The notes under the pieces were generated by a model, which saw only the letters and a program-made list of their open reading frames with translations, did not search any database and had not been told where the DNA came from. This document shows, piece by piece, positions 17,923 through 27,198 of a stretch of 64,000 bases of DNA. The position numbers and the translations under genes were made by a program. This DNA comes from an uncultured Christensenellaceae bacterium (GTDB lineage Bacteria > Bacillota > Clostridia > Christensenellales > Pumilibacteraceae), in NCBI GenBank assembly GCA_910587025.1, contig CAJUKR010000003.1, positions 1-64,000 on the forward strand, read 5' to 3'. Numbering within the stretch: position 1 is the first letter of the stretch; every line of letters starts with the position of its first letter.

Positions 17923-18210
17923 ATGAATATATTTGCATTCAGACCGCTTGTCCTCATGGCTCACAAAAAGGGCGGCGGCTCGACCAAAAATGGCAGAGAC
18001 AGTAACGCACAGCGTCTCGGCGTCAAAAGATACGCGGGCGAAAACGTAAAAGCCGGCAATATCCTCGTCCGTCAGCGCGGAACCAAATTCCATGCGGGCG
18101 AAAACGTAGGCAGAGGCAGCGACGATACGCTTTTTGCGACCGCAGACGGCGTAGTCAAGTTCGAGAGATACGACAAGACCCGTAAGAAGGTTTCCGTATA
18201 TCCCGCATAA
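17923..18210 (+). CDS. rpmA: Ribosomal protein bL27 with N-terminal extension
   Basis: A 95-residue L27, whose flexible N-terminus reaches the peptidyl-transferase centre. The mature sequence would begin at Met12 ([16 protein letters not shown], as in species without processing). AAGGAG (17908-17913) is correctly spaced for the upstream ATG at 17923, giving an 11-residue extension, [11 protein letters not shown]. In Bacillota such an extension is removed by Prp at a conserved ...LQFFA motif. That motif is not present here, and prp is not in the operon. An internal start at 17956 is the alternative but has no good ribosome-binding site. Confidence 0.95.
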   Translation: MNIFAFRPLVLMAHKKGGGSTKNGRDSNAQRLGVKRYAGENVKAGNILVRQRGTKFHAGENVGRGSDDTLFATADGVVKFERYDKTRKKVSVYPA

Positions 18211-18233
18211 ACAAAAACTATTATCGATACGAA

Positions 18234-18262
18234 ACGGACAGGTACAACCTGTCCGTTTTTTT
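18234..18262 (+). terminator. Terminator of the rplU-rpmA operon
   Basis: A perfect stem of ACGGACAGGT with ACCTGTCCGT (18234-18256), followed by seven T. Confidence 0.92.
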
Positions 18263-18276
18263 CATTTGTAAAATCG

Positions 18277-18314
18277 TTGCTTAACTTTACGTTAAGTGGT
18301 ATACTTATTGTCGA
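18277..18314 (+). promoter_or_regulatory. recD2 promoter, near-leaderless geometry
   Basis: TTGCTT, a 17-base spacer and TATACT, ending 8 bases before the ATG at 18314. No Shine-Dalgarno site is present. The predicted transcript would start within about two bases of the start codon. Confidence 0.6.
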
Positions 18315-20521
18315 TGACCGAGATAAAAGGAACAATCGCGGAAATACGTTTCCGCAACGAAGAGAACGGCTATACGATAGCCACGGTGGAAACAGACCTT
18401 CAGCCGTTTACGGTAGTGGGCGTATTTCCGCCGGTGTCGGAGGGGAGTTTCGTTTACTGCTCGGGCAACTTCGTCACGCATCCGAAATTCGGTCGTCAGC
18501 TCAAAGCCGATACAGTGCGGCTCGTACGTCCGGACAGCATGTACGGCATGATACAGTTCCTCGGCAGCGGTATGATAAAAGGAATAGGTTCGAAACGTGC
18601 CGAAGCGATCGTATCGAAGTTCGGCGGCGAGACTTTCGACGTTATCGAAAATCATCCAGAACGGCTTACGAAAGTTTCGGGTATAAGCAACAGAATGGCG
18701 AAGGAAATAGCGTCGTCGTACAACGAAGTCAGGATCGCCGCCGACGCCATGAGTTTTCTTATGGAATACGGCGTTACGAGCGGACTTGCGCTTAAAATCT
18801 TCAACGAATACAAAGATCACACCGTCGCAATGGTAAGCACGAATCCTTACCGTCTGATCGAGGACGTCAAGGGCATCGGATTTCTTACGGCCGATCGTAT
18901 GGCGTCCGCGCTCGGTATAGACAGGAAAAGCGATTTCCGCGTCCGCGCCGGGCTGCTGTATACGCTCGGCGAAAGTTCGGAAAAAAGCGGCAATACGCTT
19001 ATGACGTACGAAGCGTTGTGCGAGGAAACGGACAGGTTGCTCGCTCTCGACGACGAGCAGCTCATAAAGAACAATATCGCCGAAATGCTGATCTCGAGAA
19101 AGATCCGCGAAGTGGATTACGAAGGGGAGCGCGCGATCATGTCCGCCGGGCTTTACCGCGCCGAGTATACGGCGGCAGACAAGCTGTGCCGCATGCTCGA
19201 GTCTTCCAACCGCGCTTTGCCGGATTGCTCGGACGAAATAGCCGAGTTCGAACGTATCGAACGCGTTTCGTTTCATTCCGAGCAGAAGCACGCCATAATA
19301 TCCGCGCTTGCGAACGGCGTATCCGTCATAACCGGAGGTCCCGGCACGGGCAAGACCACCATTGTACGGTGTATACTCGGGATACTGAAAACGCACGGGT
19401 TTTCGGTCAAGCTCATGGCTCCGACCGGTCGCGCGGCAAAACGCCTGTCCGAATCGACGGGCGCGGACGCGTCAACCGTTCATCGCGCGCTTATGACCGA
19501 AAGCAACTGCGAAGAAGGTGGCGGACTCGGATCGGACGCCGTCGTCATCGACGAGTTTTCCATGGTCGACGTCAATTTGTTGTCCGAGCTTCTGAGCGAA
19601 CTGCGCGACGATGCGAAACTCATAATAGTCGGCGACTCCGATCAGCTTCCGAGCGTGGGCGCGGGCAACGCGCTTGCGGATATTATTTCATGCGGAATGA
19701 TCCCGGTTGCGAAACTGACGCGCATATATCGTCAGGACGAAAACGGACGCATTATAGTCAATGCGCATAAGATCAACGCGGGGGAAATGCCCGACCTTCG
19801 CGGCGGAAGCGATTTCTTTTTCATTCGATCCGATACCGCGACGGAGAGCGCCAAACTGACTGTCGATCTCATAACCCGCCGTTTGCCGAAATATCTCGAC
19901 TGCGACCCGGGCAGGCTTCAGGTGCTTTGTCCGATGAAGAGCGGCGAAGCCGGCGTGCTCAATCTGAACAGACTGCTCCGCTTCGGATTGCTCGGCGATC
20001 CGGACCGTGAAATAGTGATCGGCGATACGGCGTTCGCGGCGGGAGATAAAGTCATGCACACGGTCAATAATTATAACCTCGAGTGGGTGAGAAATTATTC
20101 GTCGGGGACAGGCGTATTCAACGGAGATATGGGATTCGTTACCGAAGTGCGCACCGACAGCGGCGAAATACTAGTCGAGTTCGAGGACGGACGGCGGGCG
20201 ACTTATGCGGGCGAGGACAGAAATCAGCTCATGCTCGCATACGCCGTGACCGTTCATAAAAGTCAGGGGAGCGAGTACGACGGCGTCGTGATCCCGATAG
20301 CCGGCGGACACCCGATGATAATGACGCGCAATCTGCTTTATACCGCGATCACCCGTGCGAAAAATCTTGTCGTGCTCGTAGGTACGGAAGAGGGCATATC
20401 TCGCATGGTGCGCAACAACTATATACGCGAGCGGCAGACTATGCTCGGAAGGTTTATAGTCGAGGTCGGCAGAAAAATGTCGTTGTTGTACGGAAATTTT
20501 GATGACGAAAACGCCCCTTAA
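18314..20521 (+). CDS. recD2: RecD2-type ATP-dependent 5'-3' DNA helicase
   Basis: A superfamily 1B helicase of 735 residues, the RecD-like protein found in bacteria lacking RecBCD, acting in repair and replication-fork processing. The N-terminal OB-like and helix-hairpin-helix region occupies about 1-200. Motif I is GGPGTGKTT (341-349), followed by motif II with VIDEFSMVD, motif III GDSDQLPSVGAG, the SH3-like insertion in domain 2B, and motif V/VI with TVHKSQGSEYD and YTAITRAK. The start at 18314 is chosen because the promoter ends 8 bases before it; the longer frame from 18296 would begin inside the promoter. Confidence 0.93.
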   Translation: MTEIKGTIAEIRFRNEENGYTIATVETDLQPFTVVGVFPPVSEGSFVYCSGNFVTHPKFGRQLKADTVRLVRPDSMYGMIQFLGSGMIKGIGSKRAEAIVSKFGGETFDVIENHPERLTKVSGISNRMAKEIASSYNEVRIAADAMSFLMEYGVTSGLALKIFNEYKDHTVAMVSTNPYRLIEDVKGIGFLTADRMASALGIDRKSDFRVRAGLLYTLGESSEKSGNTLMTYEALCEETDRLLALDDEQLIKNNIAEMLISRKIREVDYEGERAIMSAGLYRAEYTAADKLCRMLESSNRALPDCSDEIAEFERIERVSFHSEQKHAIISALANGVSVITGGPGTGKTTIVRCILGILKTHGFSVKLMAPTGRAAKRLSESTGADASTVHRALMTESNCEEGGGLGSDAVVIDEFSMVDVNLLSELLSELRDDAKLIIVGDSDQLPSVGAGNALADIISCGMIPVAKLTRIYRQDENGRIIVNAHKINAGEMPDLRGGSDFFFIRSDTATESAKLTVDLITRRLPKYLDCDPGRLQVLCPMKSGEAGVLNLNRLLRFGLLGDPDREIVIGDTAFAAGDKVMHTVNNYNLEWVRNYSSGTGVFNGDMGFVTEVRTDSGEILVEFEDGRRATYAGEDRNQLMLAYAVTVHKSQGSEYDGVVIPIAGGHPMIMTRNLLYTAITRAKNLVVLVGTEEGISRMVRNNYIRERQTMLGRFIVEVGRKMSLLYGNFDDENAP

Positions 20522-20583
20522 TCGTTTGAGCTTTTCGAGCGTTTGTGATAGAATAAATAATAAGCGCGTAAGAAGGAGAACTT

Positions 20584-22224
20584 ATGACCGATATAGAAAT
20601 CGCAACCGCGGCGAAGCCGCTTAAAATAACCGAAGTGGCTGCGGCTCTCGGTATAGGCGAGGACGATCTCGAACTTTACGGTAAGTACAAAGCCAAAGTC
20701 ACGGGTCGCGGAAGTAAACGCGGAAAAGCGGTGCTGGTTACCGCGATAAACCCTACGCCCGCGGGCGAGGGTAAGACCACCGTTTCGATCGGTCTTGCCG
20801 ACGGAATGAAGAAGCTCGGCAAAAGCGTTTGTCTCGCTCTTCGCGAGCCGTCGCTCGGACCGGTGTTCGGCATAAAGGGCGGTGCGACGGGCGGCGGTTA
20901 CGCGCAGGTGCTTCCGATGAAGGACATCAACCTGCATTTCAACGGCGACTTTCACGCCATAGCGGCTGCGAATAATCTGCTGTCCGCGATGATCGATAAT
21001 CATATATTCCAGGGCAATGCTTTGAGAATAAAGAACGTTACGTGGCATCGCACGCTCGACGTAAACGACCGCTCTTTGAGAACGGTGACCTGCGGCGTCG
21101 GGTATAACGAACGTACGGATCATTTCGACATAACGGCGGCAAGCGAGGTCATGGCTGTTTTCTGTCTTGCCCGCGATCTGACCGATCTGAAAGAGCGTCT
21201 CGGATGTATCGTCATAGGAAGCGACGAGGACGGCAAACCGGTGACCGCGAAAATGCTCAAAGCCGACGAGGCGATGACTATACTTCTCGCGGACGCCGTC
21301 AGTCCCAACCTCGTGCAGACGCTCGAAGGCACGCCCGCGTTCGTGCACGGCGGACCGTTCGCAAATATCGCGCACGGCTGCAACAGTATTATCGCTACGA
21401 AAGCGGCGATGAGTTACGCCGATTACGTAGTTACCGAAGCGGGTTTCGGCGCCGACCTCGGCGCGGAAAAATTCCTCGACATAAAGTGCCGCGCGGCGGG
21501 GATCCAACCGTCCTGCGTAGTCGTCGTCGCGACCGTTCGCGGACTCAAGTACGGCGGCGGAGTGCCCAAAGCGGAAACGGGAAAACCGAACGTCGAAGCG
21601 CTCAGACTCGGCGCGCCCAATCTTTTCAAACATGTCGAGAATATAACCGAAGTATTCAAACTTCCCTGCGTCGTGGCTATAAATAAATTCGTTACGGATA
21701 CCGAAGAGGAGATCGCCTATCTGCGCGAAGAGTGCGCAAAGCGGGGCGCGGAAGTCTGTCTTGCCGATGTATGGAGCAAAGGCGGCGAAGGGGGCAGAGA
21801 GCTTGCTTCGGCTGTCATCGCGCATATGGATGCTTTCGACGGAAAAATGGAGTACGCCTATCCGCTCGAAAAAAGTATCAAAGAAAAACTCGGGCTTATC
21901 GCGCGCAAGATCTACGGCGCGGAGGGAGTGGACTTTACTCCCGAAGCCGAAGAAACTCTGGAAAAACTCGAGTGCGATCCCGCTTGTCGGAAATTACCCG
22001 TGTGCGTTGCGAAAACTCAGTATTCGTTGTCCGACGATCAGACTAAGCTCGGACGTCCGAGCGGTTTCCGCATTACCGTACGCGAATTGTATTACCGCGC
22101 CGGCGCGGGGTTTATTGTCGCCGTTACGGGTAAAATCCTTCTTATGCCCGGACTGGGCAAAGCTCCCGCGGCGGAGGGCATGACTATAGATACCGAAACG
22201 GGGGAGATCAAAGGACTTTTCTGA
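20584..22224 (+). CDS. fhs: Formate--tetrahydrofolate ligase
   Basis: Makes 10-formyl-tetrahydrofolate from formate, ATP and THF, supplying one-carbon units; in acetogens it belongs to the methyl branch of the Wood-Ljungdahl pathway. At 546 residues it is typical. Visible are the P-loop region TPAGEGKTTVSIGLADGM, EPSLGPVFGIKGGATGGGYAQV, and the C-terminal GFRITVRELYYRAGAGF. AAGGAG precedes the ATG. No other Wood-Ljungdahl genes are present nearby, so a biosynthetic role is as likely as acetogenesis. glnS begins one base after the stop. Confidence 0.97.
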   Translation: MTDIEIATAAKPLKITEVAAALGIGEDDLELYGKYKAKVTGRGSKRGKAVLVTAINPTPAGEGKTTVSIGLADGMKKLGKSVCLALREPSLGPVFGIKGGATGGGYAQVLPMKDINLHFNGDFHAIAAANNLLSAMIDNHIFQGNALRIKNVTWHRTLDVNDRSLRTVTCGVGYNERTDHFDITAASEVMAVFCLARDLTDLKERLGCIVIGSDEDGKPVTAKMLKADEAMTILLADAVSPNLVQTLEGTPAFVHGGPFANIAHGCNSIIATKAAMSYADYVVTEAGFGADLGAEKFLDIKCRAAGIQPSCVVVVATVRGLKYGGGVPKAETGKPNVEALRLGAPNLFKHVENITEVFKLPCVVAINKFVTDTEEEIAYLREECAKRGAEVCLADVWSKGGEGGRELASAVIAHMDAFDGKMEYAYPLEKSIKEKLGLIARKIYGAEGVDFTPEAEETLEKLECDPACRKLPVCVAKTQYSLSDDQTKLGRPSGFRITVRELYYRAGAGFIVAVTGKILLMPGLGKAPAAEGMTIDTETGEIKGLF

Positions 22225-22225
22225 T

Positions 22226-23851
22226 ATGGCAAACTTTATCGAAGAAGTTATAAACGAAGATATAGCAAACGGCAGGACAAAAGAAGTAGTTACCCGTATC
22301 CCGCCCGAGCCGAACGGATATCTGCATATCGGTCACGCGAAGAGCGTTTATATCAATTATTATATGACGGCGCAAGCGTACGGCGGAAAATGTCATTTGC
22401 GTTTCGACGATACGAATCCGGCGAAAGAGGACGACGAATATGTTAATGCCATAATCCGCGACGTCGAATGGCTGGGTTGGCAGGGCGAGATAACTTATGC
22501 GTCCGATTATTTCGAAAAGACGTACGAGTGCGCGAAACTCATAATAAAAAAAGGGCTTGCTTACGTCGACGATACGCCCGCCGAACTCATGCGCGAAATG
22601 CGCGGCACGCTCACCGAAGCGGGTAAAGAAAGCGCGTGCCGAAACCGCAGCGTCGAAGAAAATCTCCGCCTGTTCGAAGAAATGCGCGCGGGCAAGTATG
22701 CCGACGGCGAACTCGTTCTCCGTGCTAAGATAGATATGGCTTCGCCGAATATAAATATGCGCGATCCCGTTATATACAAGGTGCTGCATACGCCGCATTA
22801 CCGTCAGGGCAACAAGTGGTGCATATATCCGCTTTACGATTTCGCGCATCCGATTCAGGACGCGATAGAGGGTATTACTCATTCTCTGTGCAGTCTGGAA
22901 TTTGAAAATCACAGACCGCTTTACGAATGGGTCGTGGATAATCTGAAAGAATTTTTCCCGAATCCGCCCAAGCAGCGCGAGTTCGCACGATTGAATATCG
23001 AGCGTACTATAATGAGCAAACGGTATCTCAAACGGCTTGTGGACGAAGGCAAAGTGGATGGGTGGGACGACCCGAGAATGCCGACGATATGCGGGCTTCG
23101 CCGTCGCGGTTATACTCCGTCTTCCATTCTGAAATTCGTAAGCGAGGCGGGGATAGCAAAGGCGGACAGCGAGTGCTCTCCCGAACAGCTCGAGGCATGC
23201 ATAAGAAGCGAGCTGAACGATACCGCGCCGCGCGCCATGGCGGTGCTGTCGCCCGTGCGGCTGACGATAACAAACCGTCCCGACGGCTGGAGAGAAGAAA
23301 GCGAAACGGAAATAAATCCTTCCGATCCGTCCGCGGGAAAGCGTAAGATCGCCGTAGGTAAGCATTTATATATAGAAGAAGGCGATTTTGCCGTCGTTCC
23401 TCCGCCCAAGTATAAGCGGCTCACTCCGGGCGCGTACGTGCGTCTCAAAGGCTCGTATATCGTAAAATGCACCGGATACGAAACGGACGAAATCGGTAAA
23501 CCGCACGTGCTGTGCGAACTTATCGAAGGCACTGCGGGATCGGACGTCGAGGGCGTCAAAGCCAAGGGCGTCATTCATTGGGTGAACGCCGACGACTGCG
23601 TGGACTTCGAAGCGCGGTTCTACGATCATCTTCTTTTGCCTTACGACGGCGTGCACGAGGATTTCGCCGACAGAATGAATCCCGAATCTCTCGTCGTGTA
23701 TGCGGCGAAGGGCGAAAAGATACTCGGCGAAGCGGAGAAAGGAAGTTCGTTCCAGTTCGTACGTACAGGGTATTTCGTCCGCGACGTAAAATCGGAAGCA
23801 CTCGTATACAACCGCATAGTCGGACTTAAGGACGGCTATAAAACGAAATGA
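22226..23851 (+). CDS. glnS: Glutaminyl-tRNA synthetase
   Basis: Charges tRNA-Gln directly. A protein of 541 residues with the class I signature RIPPEPNGYLHIGHAKS and the second signature IMSKRYL. The C-terminal beta-barrel anticodon-binding domains start near residue 335. Most Bacillota instead use the GatCAB route, so GlnRS marks one of the clostridial groups that acquired it. It is translationally packed against fhs (one-base gap) and overlaps the next gene by ATGA. Confidence 0.96.
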   Translation: MANFIEEVINEDIANGRTKEVVTRIPPEPNGYLHIGHAKSVYINYYMTAQAYGGKCHLRFDDTNPAKEDDEYVNAIIRDVEWLGWQGEITYASDYFEKTYECAKLIIKKGLAYVDDTPAELMREMRGTLTEAGKESACRNRSVEENLRLFEEMRAGKYADGELVLRAKIDMASPNINMRDPVIYKVLHTPHYRQGNKWCIYPLYDFAHPIQDAIEGITHSLCSLEFENHRPLYEWVVDNLKEFFPNPPKQREFARLNIERTIMSKRYLKRLVDEGKVDGWDDPRMPTICGLRRRGYTPSSILKFVSEAGIAKADSECSPEQLEACIRSELNDTAPRAMAVLSPVRLTITNRPDGWREESETEINPSDPSAGKRKIAVGKHLYIEEGDFAVVPPPKYKRLTPGAYVRLKGSYIVKCTGYETDEIGKPHVLCELIEGTAGSDVEGVKAKGVIHWVNADDCVDFEARFYDHLLLPYDGVHEDFADRMNPESLVVYAAKGEKILGEAEKGSSFQFVRTGYFVRDVKSEALVYNRIVGLKDGYKTK

Positions 23852-24480
23852 AATACGCGAACGTAATATTCGATATGGACGGCGTTCTCATCGACAACAG
23901 CGCGGGCATAATGCACAGCGTTCGTTACGCTCTCGGTCGGCTCGGCGTTGCCGTACCCGACGAAACCGTCTTGCGGAAATTCATCGGCCCCGCGCTCGTA
24001 TGGTCGCTTAAAACGTATTGTCATCTGAGCGAAGCCGACGCGGAACGCGGACTGAAGATATACCGCGAGATGTATTCCGCCGAAGGGATAAATATGTATC
24101 GGCTATACGACGGTGTTTACGATACCGTAAAAACGCTTGCGATCGGCGGAGTACGCCTGTCGGTCGCGAGCGGCAAACCTCAGATATTCCTTGACAAAAT
24201 CCTCGAAACGTCGGGGATGAGCAGATTTTTCGAGAGGACGGCGGGCGTCGATTTTACGGAAAAGGAATCGAGCAAAGCCGCTCAGATACACCGCGCGCTT
24301 ATTTCGCGTCCCGCGCTCATGGTCGGCGACCGAATATTCGATATCGACTGCGCGCGCGGCGAAGACGTCGATTGCGCGTTCGCAAAATACGGCTTCGGCG
24401 ACGAAAGCGATTATGCGGAACATAAGCCGCGATATTTCATAGATCAACCGAGCGACCTGCTCGGCATAGTGTTCGGTTGA
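23848..24480 (+). CDS. HAD-superfamily hydrolase, phosphoglycolate phosphatase-like
   Basis: A phosphatase of 210 residues with the HAD motif I FDMDGVLID (nucleophile Asp9, general acid Asp11), motif II SVASGKP, and motif IV VGDRIFDIDCA. The helical cap follows motif I, as in Gph/pyrophosphatase PpaX-like proteins. The substrate is not predictable. It starts inside the glnS stop (ATGA overlap), so it is translationally coupled to glnS. Confidence 0.85.
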   Translation: MKYANVIFDMDGVLIDNSAGIMHSVRYALGRLGVAVPDETVLRKFIGPALVWSLKTYCHLSEADAERGLKIYREMYSAEGINMYRLYDGVYDTVKTLAIGGVRLSVASGKPQIFLDKILETSGMSRFFERTAGVDFTEKESSKAAQIHRALISRPALMVGDRIFDIDCARGEDVDCAFAKYGFGDESDYAEHKPRYFIDQPSDLLGIVFG

Positions 24481-24521
24481 TTACGAAAAGTATATAATTT
24501 TTTACAGGACATAAGAAAGCA

Positions 24522-26312
24522 ATGAAAAAGATCAATGCTGCGCAACTGCGCCAAATGTGGTTCGACTTTTACAAGTCCAAGGGACATGCTCTCATAGGAT
24601 CGGCGTCCCTTATCCCCGAGAACGATCCGACCGTACTGTTTACGACGGCGGGAATGCACCCGCTCGTTCCGTATCTTCTCGGTCAGAAACACCCTCAGGG
24701 CACGCGTCTTGCGGACGTACAGAAATGCGTCCGTACGGGCGACATCGAAGAAGTGGGCGACGCGTCGCACCTTACATTCTTCGAGATGCTCGGGAACTGG
24801 TCGCTCGGCGATTATTTCAAAAAGGAAATGATCTCGTGGAGTTACGAATTTCTGACGAGCGAAAAATATCTCGGTATCGATCCCGAAAAACTTTCGGTTA
24901 CCGTTTTCGCTGGTGACGACGATTGTCCGCGCGACGACGAGTCTGCGACGTACTGGGAGAATGCCGGTATACCTCGCAAACGCATATTCTTCCTTCCCAA
25001 AGAGCATAACTGGTGGGGACCCGCCGGTCTTACCGGACCGTGCGGACCGGACACGGAAATGTTCGTCGATACCGGTAAGCCCGCATGTTCGCCCGAGTGT
25101 TCTCCCGCGTGTTCGTGCGGCAAGTATCTCGAGGTCTGGAACGACGTATTTATGCAGTACAACAAGACTGCGGAAGGAACGTTCGAGCCGCTCAGACAGA
25201 AGAACGTCGATACCGGTATGGGGCTCGAGCGCACCATAAAGACGTTACAGGGTGTCGGAAGCGTATACGAAACGGATTTGTTCGCGCCGATCATCTCGAA
25301 GATAGAAGAACTTACGGGTACGAAATACGGATCGGACGAAGCGACGACAAAGGCGATAAGAGTTATTGCCGATCATATCCGCACCGCCGTCATGATAATA
25401 GGCGACGACCGCGGCGTGCTTTGTTCGAACGTGGATCAGGGATATATTCTCCGCCGTTTGCTCCGCCGCGCGGTCAGATTCATCAAACAGCTCGGCGGCG
25501 AAAAAGGTCTGCTGTCCAAAGTCGCGGAAGTGATCATAAACGAGTATAAGGAAGTATATCCCGAGCTCGACCGCAATTCGGCGCGCGTGCTCGGAGAGAT
25601 CGACGCCGAAGAAGAGCGTTTCGAAAAGACCATTACGTCGGGTATGAAAAAATTTACTGCAATACGCGATCATCTCGTCGGCGATACGATCGCGGGAAAT
25701 ACGGCGTTCAAGCTGTACGACACTTACGGTTTCCCGATCGAAATGACCGTCGAGCTTGCGCGCGAAGCAGGGCTTAATGTGGATATGGACGGGTTCGACG
25801 CCGCATACGAAGCACATACGGCGAAGAGCCGCGCAGGCGCGGAACAGAAGTTCAAGTGCGGTCTTGCCGATCACGGCGAACAGACGGTCAAACTTCATAC
25901 CGCGACGCATCTTTTGCATGCCGCGCTCAAGAGGACGCTCGGAGACTCCGACATATCGCAGAAGGGAAGCAACATAACCGAAGAGCGACTTCGTTTCGAC
26001 TTCAACTTCCCGCGTCCGCTTTCTCCCGAAGAGATAAAGAGCGTGGAAGCCGCGGTGAACGAGGCGATAGAAGCGAAGGTCGACGTCGCATGCGAGGAGA
26101 TGACTTTGGACGAAGCCAAGGCGGCGGGAGCGGAAGCCCACTTCGACAGCAAGTACGGCGAGCGCGTCAAGGTATATACGATCGGAAAATATTCCAAAGA
26201 AGTTTGCGGCGGTCCTCACGTCGCGAATACGGGCGAACTCGGACATTTCCGCATAACGAAAGAACAGAGCTCGAGCGCCGGTATACGCAGGATCAAAGCG
26301 ATTCTCGAATAA
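24522..26312 (+). CDS. alaS: Alanyl-tRNA synthetase, short form lacking beta-barrel and C-Ala
   Basis: Charges tRNA-Ala. Only 596 residues against about 875 in most bacteria. The catalytic and tRNA-recognition domains are complete (motif 2 near THLTFFEMLGNWSLGDYF, motif 3 in GMGLERT). The editing zinc site is present as His459, His463, Cys562 and His566. The roughly 100-residue beta-barrel that normally precedes the first editing His is absent: the frame passes straight from AKSRAGAEQKFKCG to LHTATHLLH. The protein also stops right after the IRRIKAI segment, so the coiled coil and C-Ala domain are missing. A clear terminator follows the stop, so this is not an obvious frameshift or truncation. 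Confidence 0.93.
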   Translation: MKKINAAQLRQMWFDFYKSKGHALIGSASLIPENDPTVLFTTAGMHPLVPYLLGQKHPQGTRLADVQKCVRTGDIEEVGDASHLTFFEMLGNWSLGDYFKKEMISWSYEFLTSEKYLGIDPEKLSVTVFAGDDDCPRDDESATYWENAGIPRKRIFFLPKEHNWWGPAGLTGPCGPDTEMFVDTGKPACSPECSPACSCGKYLEVWNDVFMQYNKTAEGTFEPLRQKNVDTGMGLERTIKTLQGVGSVYETDLFAPIISKIEELTGTKYGSDEATTKAIRVIADHIRTAVMIIGDDRGVLCSNVDQGYILRRLLRRAVRFIKQLGGEKGLLSKVAEVIINEYKEVYPELDRNSARVLGEIDAEEERFEKTITSGMKKFTAIRDHLVGDTIAGNTAFKLYDTYGFPIEMTVELAREAGLNVDMDGFDAAYEAHTAKSRAGAEQKFKCGLADHGEQTVKLHTATHLLHAALKRTLGDSDISQKGSNITEERLRFDFNFPRPLSPEEIKSVEAAVNEAIEAKVDVACEEMTLDEAKAAGAEAHFDSKYGERVKVYTIGKYSKEVCGGPHVANTGELGHFRITKEQSSSAGIRRIKAILE

Positions 26313-26333
26313 TAGCGATAAGATACGGAATGT

Positions 26334-26367
26334 AACCGTGCACGGAAACGTGCGCGGTTTTTTTATT
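26334..26367 (+). terminator. Terminator after alaS
   Basis: A stem of AACCGTGCACG with CGTGCGCGGTT (one mismatch) around GAAA, followed by seven T. Confidence 0.9.
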
Positions 26368-26426
26368 TTCCTTATCTTTATGGAAATTATTTGCATCGAA
26401 AAAGCTCGAATTATGAAATCAAACGC

Positions 26427-26456
26427 TTGACACGGGGGGGGTAAAAATGCTATCAT
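26427..26456 (+). promoter_or_regulatory. Poly-G spacer promoter of the two-component operon
   Basis: TTGACA (26427-26432) and TATCAT (26451-26456) are 18 bases apart, and the spacer begins with C followed by eight G (26434-26441) and TA. The same CGGGGGGGGTA block occurs in the promoter of the ABC transporter gene at 33326. Confidence 0.65.
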
Positions 26457-26486
26457 ATTTTCGTATACAGATTGATAGGGGAGGAA

Positions 26487-27197
26487 ATGGTTTTGTTCAG
26501 GGCTTGTGTGGTCGAAGACGACGGCGAAGCGCGGGATCGGCTTTGCTCTTATTTACGAAAATACGGCGAAATGCGAAAACTCGAATTTACCGTGACGTGT
26601 TTTTCGGACGCATTGGATTTTCTCGACGGATTTTTCGGTAATTTCGATTTCATATTCATGGATATATGTCTGCCGCACTTAAACGGCATGGATGCCATAA
26701 AGCGTATCCGTGAAAAAGATAAAAACGTAATCGTCATTTTCGTGACGAATATGGTGCAGTACGCCGTAAAAGGCTATGAGGTAGGCGCGCTCGACTTTAT
26801 CGTCAAGCCCGTACGCTTCGACGGATTCTGCATGAAAATGGACAGAGCGACGGAGCGGTTCCGTGCGACGCAGGACAAAGAGATATGGATAACCGACCGC
26901 AACAATAAGCGTCGGTTGCTCGTGTCCGCGATAAAGTACGTCGAGGTTCTGCACCATACCGTCGTATATCATACGGTCGAAGGCGATTACACTACATACG
27001 ATCAGTTGAATAATGTTCGTAATGCGCTTGCGGAAGCGCCTTTTGCGCTTTGCAACAGGTGCTTCCTCGTCAATCTGCAATACGTTACCGCCATTGAAGA
27101 GTTTTCGGTCACCGTTGCCGGAGAAAAACTTCAGATATCGAGAAACAGGAAAAAAGATTTCCTGAAGAGTCTGAACGAGTATCTGGGAGGGAAGTGA
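26487..27197 (+). CDS. LytTR-family response regulator (AgrA/VirR-like)
   Basis: A receiver domain (about 1-120) with the acidic pair VVEDD and phospho-acceptor Asp in FIFMDICLPHLNG is followed by a LytTR DNA-binding domain (about 140-235) with YVEVLHHTVVYHT and CNRCFLVNLQYV. These regulators bind direct repeats and control quorum, virulence or envelope functions. The start is uncertain: ATG 26487 has the Shine-Dalgarno GGGGAGG only two bases before it, whereas the TTG at 26493 has ideal spacing. The partner kinase starts one base after the stop. Confidence 0.9.
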   Translation: MVLFRACVVEDDGEARDRLCSYLRKYGEMRKLEFTVTCFSDALDFLDGFFGNFDFIFMDICLPHLNGMDAIKRIREKDKNVIVIFVTNMVQYAVKGYEVGALDFIVKPVRFDGFCMKMDRATERFRATQDKEIWITDRNNKRRLLVSAIKYVEVLHHTVVYHTVEGDYTTYDQLNNVRNALAEAPFALCNRCFLVNLQYVTAIEEFSVTVAGEKLQISRNRKKDFLKSLNEYLGGK

Positions 27198-27198
27198 T

